Source: Protula sp. h YS-2021
Taxonomy: Eukaryota; Annelida; Polychaeta; Sabellida; Serpulidae
Length of the DNA: 64,000 nt
NCBI GenBank assembly: GCA_949752745.1
Contig: OX457027.1
Coordinates: 89,301,720-89,365,719, forward strand
Direction of reading: 5' to 3'
The position numbers and the translations under genes were made by a program. The stretch's first letter is position 1. Every line of letters starts with the position of its first letter. The notes under the pieces are model-generated. The model saw nothing but the letters and a program-made list of their open reading frames with translations. It did no database searches and was not told the DNA's origin. Of the stretch, positions 25,093 through 37,603 are shown one piece after another.

Positions 25093-26420
25093 GACTTCGC
25101 TCGAGTTTTTAGTGCATCGCTTCTCAAAGATTCCAGGGTTAAGACTAAATTTACAAAAGGCTCTTTTCATATACTTTGGTCCATGGAGGTATAACAAAGA
25201 AACAGTGCATACTATGACGTTATGTTATGGATTAGTTGATGTGCTAGAACTGCGCATTTGACTGGACTAGGGCTACACATTTTGGTTTCAAAGAGTCATG
25301 GCGTGTCCAATATTATCTACTCAGTGTCGGTGTGGGAAACCTCACCAATTCATACCATATCAATACAGCAAGAATTAAATGAGTTTGTTTGGAACGATAA
25401 ACCAGCGAAAATAAAACATTTGCCCCTTATTTGAGATTACAACAAAATGGACTTGCGTAATGTTGCTGTAAAGTCACAGGTAAAAGCTCTACGTATGGCA
25501 AAGTTGTTCCGCACAGCAGAAACACCGGACAGAGCGCAAAATTGGTGCGCCGTTGGAAAACTGTATTCCAATAAATCAGGCTCCTTACAGTTCCGTGTTC
25601 GGTGCAATTGTGAGGTCACATAACTACCACCAATGCCATTATTTATGGAAATATGCTGATACAGACAAAGGAAATCATGTTTTCCTTTAATGTAGTTTAA
25701 TACAGTGGAACAACTCCCTTATCTAAATAAACAATCGAAGAATTTTCTATGAAGACTGGTTTGAGATAGGTGTAGTTTATACTCAAGTTTTGTGTGGTGA
25801 ACAAGGACAGTTTCTGTCATCCCAACATTTTAAAGATACATTTGGCATAAAAGCAAAATTTTGGATAGCACATAGGGGTTGTCAGCGCCGCTAAAACGGT
25901 ATAAAAATAATCCAGATCTTAGAAACGTATTTATTTATCAATCGACCTAATGTGCAAGAGAGACTAATCTTTGGCCTTTCCAGTATAAAATTTCTCATAA
26001 TATAACAAACTGTGATAGTAGCTTGTTAAAATGAAAGCAAGCAGAAACCGATAATTTTAAAATATGTTGCCAAAATGTACCGGATACAATAGTACTTTCA
26101 ATGGTTGAGTACAATATGACTAAACAGTAGCTGAAAGAAAATTTTTATGGTTGATCAAAACGGCTCTCATACGTGTGATTTAACAGAGGAAGGGTTTATT
26201 TCTGACAAGCTAGTCTGGAACCTCATTCTGTTAACTATAAAAAGTATCTGTGTCACATCTCAGGATATAAGAACTTTGTTATTAAAGTCTGTTACAACGA
26301 CACTTTACAGAGAGTAATAGCAGATACAAATTACTATGTGTCCGCATCAAACTTTACCAGTAAGTCGAGGAGTGTATATATGTGTATTAAATTACTTAAA
26401 AATGTTAAGATTCAATCAAC
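25093..26420 (+). pseudogene. LINE C-terminal remnant (copy 1)
   Basis: Broken frames downstream of the insertion continue the LINE. They include LRLNLQKALFIYFGPW-like sequence, SVSVWETS and ELNEFVWNDKPAKIKHLPLI, then DYNKMDLRNVAVKSQVKALR. This is the connection region of L1/Tx1-type reverse transcriptases. Several stops and frame changes show it is dead. Similarity fades towards about 26400. Confidence 0.65.
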
Positions 26421-27600
26421 TGTCAATTGAAATAAATATAACCCAAAGAAATGTCAAATAATATTGTTTCTGCTGTATTTTAACGAAGTGCACCTTTATG
26501 TTTCATGTGGTATATCGGGTGTGACTGGCATTAATATAAACTAGAACCTCGTTTCGCTAGCGAAATGTTCAACACTTGACACAAATTAAAACGCAAACAT
26601 ACTTCTTTCAAGGGGTTATTTCTTGAATAATATATTGCAAACAACACAGCTTGAATACGTCTTATAAGCCGAGTAGTGGTTGGTTTTTGTTGTATTAAGG
26701 TTTTATTGTCTGATTTTTGATATCAAAATATCAGACTATTTTTTAAATAGAAAATTCAGAAGCACACATCTGTAAATTAATAATAACTGGTTCTTGGATG
26801 CAGAATCTTTCTTTAATTTTTTTTACTGTCTAAAAAAGAAGCGATTCTTGAGATCCAAAACTTTTGTTGTTATTATTGATCTGAATAATTCAAGTTTTCA
26901 TCTCCAAAATTTAATGGATGATTCGTTAAATTTTATGTCAATGTGTGTCTCCTTTAAGATTTTTTAAGTTTGTAAATTTTATTTTTTGATCTCAGAAATA
27001 ATTTTTGCCATCTAAAATTCAATTATTGATAGCAAAATATAAATTTAAGAGATCTACATTGATTTCTTGATATCTTTAATTATATTTTGATATCAAAATT
27101 AAGCATTGAATGCTAAAACGGCATTGCATAGTTGTAGTTTTGTTCTAAAAAATTTAACGTTTTAAAATTTAATATAAAATTTAATATAAAATATAAAATT
27201 CAGTCAAACCAGCATCTCCAGACTGGAAACCATGACGCTGTAACGCCTACGCATTAGGGATGAAGCTTCAAAACGCACCCTCGAGGTGCCCCCCCCCCTG
27301 TTTGCCGTGTCCTATTTCAGTGTTCGTTCATTCCTTTCGGGGATGCACTTGGTATGAAACGTGTTGCCGTGCATGCCCCAAACAAACAATAATAAATAAA
27401 GATGGAGAAAGGGGATGATTCTGAGGCCAGACGCGGTCCGGGCACGGACTGTCATTTTCGTTTTAAAAGGAGGTAATTGTCATTCAGTGGTCCGCGTTTC
27501 GCACAAGGGGCGGATGAGGGGGGGGGGGGGGGGGAGTTCAGAATTTTACTCCGCGTTTGGCTAAAAAGGGGGTGTCATTTCAGAATTAACACTCTGCGTT
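26421..27600. other. AT-rich non-coding stretch (copy 1)
   Basis: No gene seen. Contains short repeated palindromic motifs such as TTGATATCAAAATA (near 26715 and 27090) and ends in a poly-G tract near 27520-27534. The copy-2 equivalent is 42690-43868. Confidence 0.5.
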
Positions 27601-27624
27601 TGGGGGTCGTTTTTAAAGGTCATG

Positions 27625-28170
27625 GACACGCATGGTAACCAGTTGGTAGGTGAGAGCGCCCCGGGGACACGCATGGTAACCACTTTGTAGGTGAGTGCCC
27701 CCCTTCCCCGGGAACACGCATGGTAACCAGTTGGTCGGTGAGTGACCCTCCCCCTCCATCCTCGGAACACGCATAGTAACCAGTTGGTAGGTGAGTGCCC
27801 TCCGGGAACACGTATGGTAACCAGTTGGTAGGTGAGTGCCTCCCCCCTTCAGCGGGGACATGCATGGTAACCAGTTGGTAGCTGAATGCACCCCCCCCCT
27901 CGGAACAAGCATAGTAACCAGTTAGTAGGTGAGTGCCCCCCCCCTTCAGCGGGGATATGCATGGTAACCAGTTGGTCGATGAGTGCCCCCCTTGGAACAC
28001 GCATAGTAACCAGTTGGTAGGTGAGTGCCCCCCCCCCCGGGAACACGCATAGTAACCAGTTGGTAGGTGAGTGCCCCCCTTCCCCGGGGACATGCATGGT
28101 AACCAGTTGGTAGGTGAGTGCCCCCTTCCCCGGGGACATCCATGGTAACCAGTTGGTAGGTGAATGCACC
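27625..28170. repeat. GC-rich minisatellite at the duplication boundary (copy 1)
   Basis: About twelve units of 37-57 bp containing ACACGCATGGTAACCAGTTG and GTAGGTGAGTGCCCCCC with variable C runs. It is open in several frames on the minus strand (up to 190 codons, period CHLPTGYHAC-like), which I regard as an artefact. The array ends about 30 bp before the junction between the two 16.3-kb copies. A diverged relative occurs at 60060-60420. Confidence 0.85.
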
Positions 28171-31100
28171 CCCTCCGACCCCGGGCGTTCAATGAGATAT
28201 CTTAAAGATCCAACCAGACTGCTAAGCTTGTTCTTTCTTTATCCACCAGCAAAAGTAAAAATAAACACACGCACTCACCACAGAGTCTTAACTGAGCTGT
28301 TTTTGAAATTAAAATATACACAGAGGAGGGAGTTTTCTGTTTCGGCATTTGCGGACATTTGCGAATGCCCAAGTTCGCCATTCCCCCCCCCCCGCCGTAT
28401 TCCCCGACCACCATGCCTATCTTGCGGAAGCATGCCTTACGAGATGAGTGATACGAAAATGGGATGCTTTACGAGGAGAGGGTATGGAAATGAGACGCTT
28501 TTTAAAGTTTATTTTTCGCGTAAAACTTTTCTTAAAATACACTTTAGTGAATTAAATTATTGTATTTTAATGAAGGAAGTTTGGAAATATTTTAGGTTTT
28601 TTTGCAATAAGGTTTAAGGTTTAGGTTTGTTAGCTAACAAAATCGCTGTGCCATTTCCATATTTCCATATGCACTGTAGTTTCCCTCTGATGTGTCACAA
28701 ATTAACACTTTTCATGGGGGTGCTCAAGTGTCCGTGTTGTGGCATTTTGGTCAACTGTCCGGCGACCAATGGTCAACTGTCCGGTGACCAATGATCAACT
28801 GTCCTACGAAGAATTGTATGGACGTCCTACATAAAACGTTGCGAATAGCGAAAAGCTTTTAACCTTACCTTAAACGTGGTTTATCCAGATTCCATGCATA
28901 AAATGAAATATTCCGCCCTCATTTTCACGTCTCATCCAATAGAACAGCAGATACTTGTACACATCCAAACGCCAGTCAAACGACGTCAACGCAGAACCAA
29001 CTGATATTTCCCCCTCTATGTTTTTCCCTCTATCAATTCACGTCTTGTATTTATTTGTTAATTCTGCCAGCAAAAAAACCGGGGGCTGCAGTTTTTTATA
29101 AGTGACATTCTGTACAAAACAGCACGTAGATATGATATGCATGAAGTATGTGCCCGGTTTTTTTTTCTCACTGGCTTTTATTCCTACGTGGTTTCCCCTC
29201 ACAGATGAGAGGTTAGTATTACAACTACGCTACAATCACACGTGTGTATTCGTGTGTAGAAGAAGTGAAAATCGTGCCCCATAGTTTTGTAGTGTGTATG
29301 CATGCTGTTACCACAGGCACCCAACGTGCACTAGTGCAACAGAGCTAAAAAATGCATGTCCTTCACATTGCAGAAACCCGTCAGTGTGCAAGGAACTAAT
29401 TAAGGGTTGGGGGTGAGAGTAGGGTACAATAAAAATAAAACCTTTTCAAACAAGGTAATAATTATACATATATGACATTATTTTGTTTGTTTTTGTAAGT
29501 ACTGGATATTGAATTGTTTCACTGAAGCACATATCTTTGCTCCCGACCCCCCACCCCCCCCCCCACCCCGCCCTCTCTCCCCTTTAAACCTTAATTGCTA
29601 TGAGTGACAAAAAGCAAAAGCTGTCCTTTCTTTTAATTCTGTATGCTCAAAATCACGGGGTTTTCAATCACTACAAAGAAATTCATTTCTGCAAGAGAGA
29701 ACCAGCGGGGGTGGTGGGGGGTGAATGCCACCCCCCCCCCCCCCCCTCAGTGTCACACTACTTATTCAACGACTGAGGAATGCTGTTTTTATTAAAAAAG
29801 ACATTTCTATTCCTCCCGAGTAAAAAATGAGTGCTCTTCGGTTGCTCCTGTGATGTTACAGTACAACTGTTTGTTGTTTATACACAAATCTTTATTGCAT
29901 TTATTGCAAAGAAATATCACACGGCACCATTAAGTATTACTTTTAAAAAGCTACGATACTAATGTACGCTGTGCGTGGCTCGGTAAGGGAACGTCTTTTC
30001 ATAAACTGTGTGTCAAATCTTGAATTTAATTACGACCGCTAACACAGAAAAAAGGAAAAAAAAAAACAAACACATTCTGCCAAGGGCGTACTCAGTTAAC
30101 GAAGTCATCCTTTACCTGAAATAAAAAAGTAGTCCCCTCCTGCATTCATGTCGCCTGCTATTAAAATACCAGCGTAAAAAGGGCACAATACCCGACACTG
30201 TATTTATATTTCTGTACTGTCTGTTTTGTGAAAAGAAGGGGGTTTTAAAGGGGGTGTGGAAATCAACAAAAGGGTTTATTTTGTTTAGGATAATATAAAG
30301 TAAGCACAAGTTCCATTTATATGCTTGTCCCCCCCCTCCCCCCAGTGGGCCCTCAACATGGCGTATTATTATTGATAGATAATTGTTATGTGACATCAGA
30401 AAAAAAAACATTCTATTTGCTAATCTGTAAGAACCTTACATAACGGGCCTTATTTTATTTGAGCCTTGATTAATTTTAAACAATTTCTGAGATGAAACAA
30501 GTGTGACCACGTGGAAATCATGGCTACCCCAAAAGGAAACATCCATTGTCCCAACCTTTTACAATAAAAATTGTTACCGTCGCCAGATGGCGGCTTCGTT
30601 TTAGCCTCGTCGTGCTCACTGTTTATATTATACCATTACAGAGAAGGTCGTTTTGTCAGATTATCAGACGTTGTTTTTTTAGCTTTTAGCATCTTCGTGC
30701 CCAACGTTTAGATTACACCATCACACAGAAGATTTTTTTTACAGATGTTGTTTTGACATAAGTCACAGAACCAGGAGCGCAAGGGTTATGAATAAAAGAA
30801 CACGCGGGCTTTTTGCTCCAGCTAACAAAGACAGTTGAGGATATACTATTGTTGTACAGCTGGCGCTGAGTTGCACTTTTTCGACCCCCTCCCTCCCCCC
30901 TCCCCAACCTCAACAGTCAGATGTTCCAGCATCCTAAAACATGCAACATTCCAGCTGCAAATACCCCCAGGCTGCTGTAAGGTTTATAATGAAGGCAGAA
31001 GGTACGTCTGCTCAGGAAAAAATTGAGCAAAAAACACTGCCAAAACGCTTAACAAATTCTATAAGGAACACTAATGATTGTGAGCTGAGGAAAGAGGTGG

Positions 31101-31436
31101 ATGTCAGATTTATTCATGACGCCACCGTTTAGGAGAGTTTTCTGTGGGCACGCAGTAATTAGAAGTCTGTGTCAAAAAGGGGGTCGATTTTCATGTGTTC
31201 TTGACCACAGCTCCCACAGGTTTTGATCGATCATCTCCAAATTTTACCAGAACTTTAACTGAAATACCTAGTAAAATCCATACAAAATTATATATATTTC
31301 TGGATATTGTTTTTATTTTGCTTCTGTTTTGTTTTGTTGTTTTGTTTTGTTTGTTTGCTTGTTTGTTTGTCTGTTTTTTTTGTTGATAACTTGATTTTTA
31401 ATTTTAATTTCCGAATTTGGCGGAGATTTAATTTTC

Positions 31437-31655
31437 CAAAAATCTTTACAACATTGGTTTGCGCAGTTCTCTGTGTAAAACATTGATCTGCCCAGTTCTT
31501 TATGTAAAAAATTGGTGTGCGCAGTTCTCTATATAAAACATTGGACTGCGCAGTTCTCTGTATAAAACAATGGTGTGCGCAGTTCTCTATATAAAACAGT
31601 GGTCTGCGAAGTTCTCTGTGTAAAACATTGGTCTGTGCAGTTCTCTATTAAACTT
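31437..31655. repeat. 29-30-bp tandem repeat, copy 2
   Basis: Counterpart of the array at 15155-15370, same unit and copy number. Confidence 0.8.
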
Positions 31656-32823
31656 TATTCTTTTCGCTCCAAAAAAGTTTTGCCATTTTTTAAATTATGT
31701 TTTTCAAATAGTATAATATGTATTATTTGTTAAAATCTAACAGTATTTTTTTCGGAAACTATTCATTGGAAAATATATAAAAAATCATAAATCCCCATAT
31801 CTGGTCGATATGAGTTTTTTGATTTCGACAAAAGTTTGCGCGTTCGTTCGTTAACCACTCCCTTTTTGTCCGCCAGTATGGGGCCTATTAGCTAATTTCT
31901 ACGTTTTATCGTAGTTACCCAGTTCCAGTGTCATGTTTAATCCAAAATCCCGGTTTTCTCTTGTTTCTTTATCACCATAACGTACCCGAAAATGAATTCT
32001 ATAGTAGTGCATGACTCGTGGTGATTATTTTGATGTAAAATGTTTTGATTGGCTATTCCAAGCAGACGAACAAGACCTACGCACTTGCGTCCTGAAATCT
32101 TAGATTTTCGCTCAGAGAAGGCGTCAAACGTCCGTGTTAATCGTGACGATCCACATTTTTTCCCAAGGTGCATTTTTACTGACGAGTTGGTTTTATTTTT
32201 TATAAGCAATCAGATGTGCAAAAACGAACATGTTTTCGGACTGATTAGCTCAGTCCAGCTTGACCTGTCTTTGAGAGATATACATTTATGGCGTTATTTA
32301 ATCTGTCCCGATTCTACATAATAAGGCTGTGAGCTGTTTGTTAGATCTGGATTCATTCCCTTAGTTAATCTGACATATGTTTCCGAGTGATTCTACATGC
32401 AAACTGGGTAACAGATGTTGCCTTGCATTTCCTAGGATTAGGGAAATACAGTGATCCCATTTGAATAGAATACTAGTCAAATGTTGAACCAATCTGTAGC
32501 ACACTAGCAGAAAAGTTTTAAAAAAAAACATTTTATACGCTGTTCTACTGGCACATGCGGTAGGTGTGCTGATATGTTTGACACTGTCGACCATACTATT
32601 CTACTGACACATTTTAATGAAATCATGAAAGTGTCGGATAATGCCTTATCCTGGTGTGAGTCATAATTGGCAATGCACAACTGCTAAATTGTGAGGAGAG
32701 GGTCAATACTAGAGGGAAGAGAGTCTCACCACAGCGATGCCACAATGTTCTTGCACAATGTTCTTGTGGGAGGGGGCTGACATAGCATCTCACGGGGGGC
32801 GGGGGGGTCTGACATAGTATCTG

Positions 32824-32901
32824 CTAGGGAGGGAGGAGGCGGAGCTTCAGTGATGACGTCACGATTATTGACTGGGGCAGAACTCTTGTTTTCCTACTAC
32901 T
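32824..32901. mobile_element. Remnant right end of a Polinton-type element, copy 2
   Basis: Duplicate of 16541-16618; ends TTTTCCTACTACT and contains GTGATGACGTCACG. Confidence 0.6.
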
Positions 32902-33252
32902 AAACCTGTGATTCGTGTTCTTTCTGTAATGTGCGAGATGGTCGCCCACAGATTTTCAGGTCATAAAAGTGAAGTTAAACAACGTAAATCCTAAAAGAAA
33001 CTCAATCTAACTTTGTGGTCATGTACACCTTACACGTCTCTCGTCGATTGTCATAGGAACAACAATGCAATAAATTGCTAATTGATTGCCAATTGATTGC
33101 TAATTGATTGCTAAGTGAAAACGTTGTTACTCTAGTTGACAAACTGGTACTTCGAATACGGATATTAAAAAACTTTTAAAACATAATTTTACAATGGTAC
33201 AAAATGTTATCAGGATTGTCCTTGCAATCGATGCCATTGCCTGCATTTAACG

Positions 33253-33893
33253 TGCGTATCAGACGTCGGCGGTACCAAACAAGTAAACATTCAAACGCCG
33301 ATCCAACGCCGAGTTAGGTTGCGACGCCGATCCGATTAAGCCACAAAATTGACTGCTTTTGTAATATGGCTGTGACTGGTCGCAAGCACAGATCAAAGTC
33401 TTGCCAACGTCTTAAATTTGACACAACTTTGAATAGACGTTGGACGAGCAACGTTGTTTAGACGTTTCTTTTGGTCTCAACCAAAGCGTAACTTTTTCCG
33501 ACGACCAATCAACGTATTTTGTGCAACGTTGAATAGATGTCGGAAAATCGACGTCAGATCGACATCGAAAAATCGACGTTGCTTCGACGTTGGCCTCACA
33601 GCTGCTCTTGTTGTCGGTTACCGGAAATGGCAGCTAAGTCAGGTCAGTTCGAAAGTACACCAAAAAGAGAACGTAAAATATAAGAATTTCAAGAGCGTTT
33701 TTCAAGTTTTTCCTCCACCTACTTTTGAAAAGTATTCATGAAAATGAATATTAAGATTGATATTTTCCCGACGTCTATGCGACGTCTATCCAACTTGGGA
33801 AGGTAGACATTGTTTCGACTTCCATAAACAACCAGAACCTGACGTTCATCCGGCGTGGTGCGACGTCTACCCAACATAGATGGAACGTTGCAA
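33253..33893. repeat. ACGT-rich periodic interspersed repeat, copy 2
   Basis: Duplicate of 16970-17610. One T fewer in the T run near 33698 compared with 17416-17421. Confidence 0.45.
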
Positions 33894-34877
33894 TGCTAGC
33901 TGTGAAATGAAAGAAATAACAACCGTAATGATTTACATTTAATGGCATTGATAAAAATTCTTTGTACATACGAACCAGTTTATTCGAAGATATTTATCTG
34001 AGGATATTGATCTGAAGATATTAATCTGGAGATATTGATCTGGAGATATTGGCAGATACGCAGAAAATTATAAATGCCCTTACATCAAGAAGAATGCTAG
34101 AAAAATAGGAAAAAAATATAGATTATTGCTAAGTACATAAAAATAACATAAAATTAAAAAGTTGTTTATACAAGAATATCGCATAATGAAGAGGTATTGG
34201 TGTCCATATAGTAACGTTACTCAACACTTTGTCTGAGGATATTAATAAAACTGTACATTTATTCAAATAGTCGGATAGAGAATTGTCTTCAGAAGTTTCT
34301 AAATGAGTTAGCACATTAAGTTAAAGCTGTGAGACCAACAAGTGGGCCCATACTTGGAAATCGACGTCTCTTTCGTATAAGATTGGGCTATAATAAATTC
34401 TATTTTGTTAGAAACGTATTCGTAACTGGGCTATAAAAGAGACAGAATAACGTGTAAAACAGCGCACATGTCGAAAGAAAATTAAAATTTCGATTTTTTT
34501 TTCGTTTTCATTTCTCTATAGTTTAACCCCCTGCAGTTGCGGTCGAAACGACACATCCATTGCAACGCTCCAAAAGTTCGAACTGGCTTAAACATAAAAT
34601 ATGGCCACTTATATATATATATAAATAACTTCCGTTTACGAAATACAATGGCTGCTGAATACACCATAGTAAAAGAACTACACAAGAATTCTTAATCCGA
34701 TCAGCCAGTCTGCTGTTTTTTGTTATTAACTGTTGGTAAATAATCAAACACAAACAAGATGTTTTTCTCACAACATCCATATATACCTTACATTCAAAGA
34801 AAGAATCCATTTTTGTCTGTGGACACTGATTTTGACCAGTTCTACAACCAAATGCTGGTTCCAAGTAATACTTCATT

Positions 34878-37090
34878 TTACGACTGTTTATCTCCACCAG
34901 GTGCTCCGGCTTTGTTCATCATGTTAAGTCGTTCGACATCGACGCCCTGAAAGCCCTGCTCTGCCTGGACGTGGTTGAAGAAGATACGGGAGAAGATGAG
35001 CGAGGCGCTCTCGTAGACGGGATCGAAGCAGCAGTGGATGACGGTCGCGTAACATCTCGCGCAGCACGAGAAGTTGATGTTGAAGATGTAGAGGCAAGGT
35101 GTAATGGACCAGATGTGGCTGAAGGTCACACAGGCGAAGTTACCTGAAATGTATGGTCCGTGGAACATTATCATGAAGGTATCAGACATGTAATCAAGGA
35201 GTTATCCAGAGCTGTGACGTCACTTCAGGTTATCACGTGTTACACAGTGAAGAGTTACCCAGAGATGTGACGTCACGTCGTTATCACACAGTTATCCTGA
35301 GATGTGACGTCATGTCAAGTTCTGACAGATTTGCGGAAAATGTGACGTCATTTGAAGTTATCACGAAGACATGTATCGTGAAATTATTGCCAAGATTTGG
35401 AGTTAAGGCCCTGGGCGGCCACTCAGATTCAGACTGCGTGTCCATGACTCATTAAATCGAGCCCTAAACGAGGAGTGCTAAGTTTGACATATACTTCTTT
35501 AAGTAAATGCGTACATCCATGTAAATGTTACCCGCTAAACGCGCATTGTTAATTTGATTTATAAGCACCCACCCCCCCAACCCCCGCACCCAGTTATGTA
35601 TTTATGGGTACAAGCGCAACGAGAACGCACGTTAAATACACTCACAAAACGAAGACTAAACAGATAGCGTGTTAACTTTTGGGCCATCCTTTCTGTTGGA
35701 CGCGGAGGGCAGCTCCGAAAGAATCCCCCTTTTGTGAAAAACGCAGAGCACTAGATGAAAATAACCGCATTTTAACGAAATTGGCTCTTCGTGCGGACCA
35801 CATCTGACCCCTCCTTCCTCAACATATTCACTCACCTCTGTCTGGGAACACAGTTGAAAAACAAATGCCACCCTTCCCCGGGGATTAAGGTACATTAGAA
35901 TGAACAGAAAATCTTTGCGGATTGCCATAATTCTCCGTGAGCTTTGGGCGTTGTGAGGAAATAAACACTGCTAGGACAGAATAGAACAGTGCTTTTCCTT
36001 GGAGAAGGGGAATGGTGTGGGGCTGAGGTGTTGTTCACACTTGATGCATATACAATAAAACCTGCCTACACCGGGCAACGGGGGGACTGGCGGATTCTGT
36101 CCGGTATATAGAGGTGTCCGGTATTTCATGGGTCATGTAAATCAATGGGGAAATTGGGACTGAGAATTCGTGTCCGGTATTGGCACTTGTACGGTATTTC
36201 AGGGTTTGTCCAGAATGAGATTTTACTGTACTTCATTAACTTAAATAAAAGTCGACCTGGGGATAAAACAAACCTGCTAACTGAACCACCTCACATATTC
36301 AATCACTTTTTGATAGCCTCGTTTCTGATGCTTTCCTTTTGAAGAACCCTACAAAAACAGTCATCCCCAAAACGGTCTATCTTACTGCAACCCTATTTGC
36401 TGTCCCTTTTCCTTGGATAAATTCTACTTGCATTTTAATATTTCGAGTACTTACAGCCCCAGCAGAAAGCGAGCGGTATTGCACAGATATAAGTGAGTAT
36501 ACTGTAGCAGAGGTCTTTCCCAAGGTAAAAACACTTGTAGGAATTCCTCCAGACACAGTCGGCCGAGTGCGCCCCATCAGGCTCTCCTATAATGTCCTCA
36601 AAGAATGTCTGAAAGCAGATCAAATAAGAACGCGTTATGGCAATTCATGATGTGCGCGTTTATGTTCTCAAACAGTTCAATTTACCGTTTTAACAAGTGT
36701 GTTTGTCCGTGTTTTGTTTATTTCTTTACACCTGTTTGTTTGTGTGTGTGTTTTTATGTTTTTTTTTGCAGATGACAAAAGGCCAAGATTATTTTTAAAT
36801 ACAATGTTTATGATTCGGCGATCTGCGTCGCGCCGTCTTATAGACATAGACGAGGAGACGGAGAGGAGGAAGGGAGGTGTGTGTGTGTATGTGTGTGGGG
36901 GGGGGGGGGGAGGTGGAGGATGAGAAGGAGGAGGACCTACCTTCAAGTGTGGATTGAGGTCATTGGGATCCCTATTGAGCATATCCAGATTCTCCACGTC
37001 CTCTTTCGTGCCCTTGCCGCCGTCCATGTGCTGCATCTCTACCCTCACGTCCTCGGCGTCCCCATCACTTCCCTTCCGTCCCTTCCCCAT
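34878..37090 (-). CDS. CAV: Caveolin, three exons (copy 2)
   Basis: Exons are 37090-36941, 36608-36455 and 35143-34878, with the same donors and acceptors as the first copy. The predicted 189-residue product is identical to that of copy 1: FEDIIGEP signature, aromatic scaffolding segment, membrane hairpin with HIWSITPC, FDPVYE and the extended tail. The duplicated unit includes about 7 kb upstream of exon 1 and 6 kb downstream of the stop, so this copy should carry its own promoter and 3' end. The only nearby differences I noticed lie outside the coding exons (poly-G length in intron 1, one substitution at 35324 in intron 2, one at 34579 downstream of the stop). If the duplication is real in the genome, this is a very young paralogue with no sign of decay. 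Confidence 0.92.
35187..35372. promoter_or_regulatory. Tandem CRE (TGACGTCA) cluster in caveolin intron 2, copy 2
   Basis: Duplicate of 18905-19090 with four TGACGTCA sites; one A-to-T change lies within the third unit. Confidence 0.5.
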
Positions 37091-37531
37091 TTTATTTCCT
37101 TCTCTCTTTTTTCAATTCTAACAAAATCCAGTTAATAGTACACGAGAATTTTTCTATTGTCGCCCTGTTAATTACTTCTCACGGTGAATTCTGTAAAAGT
37201 AAACATGAAATTTATTCAACTACTAAAACTATAATAACACAATCCCACAAAAACGAACCAATCACGTTAAAAAGCCGTTCGTGGTTTTGAAACAATATGT
37301 AAGCCCCCAAATCCCAGGCTTAGGTTTCGTTGGATGCGTACTTTTATAAATACGAAATGGTGGCATTGTTCTGCTAAAAAATTTACTTTTATGGAGAACT
37401 TCGGCACCTTTTTGATGCTGCAATTTTATTTCTTAATGTTAAAAAAACATTAAATCGTAAACAGCCTCGACACCACTAAACAGACACACTAAAAAGAAAA
37501 AAAAATTGTCAAACCATGAATATCACCGTGT

Positions 37532-37533
<2 letters not shown>

Positions 37534-37600
<67 letters not shown>
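37534..37600. repeat. GA dinucleotide microsatellite, copy 2
   Basis: About 33 GA units, shorter than the copy-1 tract. Confidence 0.95.

Positions 37601-37603
<3 letters not shown>

Larger units (their letters stand above)
11910..28202. repeat. Tandem segmental duplication, copy 1 (16.3 kb)
   Basis: From TAAAGATCC at 11910 the sequence is repeated almost base for base from 28203. The copies run head to tail with no spacer. The unit contains a full caveolin gene, a Polinton end remnant, a CRE-rich element inside a LINE fragment, and several tandem arrays. Differences I saw between copies are mainly homopolymer and GA-repeat lengths plus a few substitutions (for example 18297 and 19042 against 34579 and 35324). 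At the junction, left-flank and right-flank sequences share only TAA, so the breakpoint has 3-bp microhomology. The near-identity points to a very recent event, or to an assembly duplication of alleles. Confidence 0.95.

Noticed and set aside
27613..28192. Long minus-strand frames (up to 190 codons, repeated THLPTGYHAC motif)
   Set aside because: They follow the period of a GC-rich minisatellite, are open in several frames at once, and change with C-run length between the two duplicated copies.
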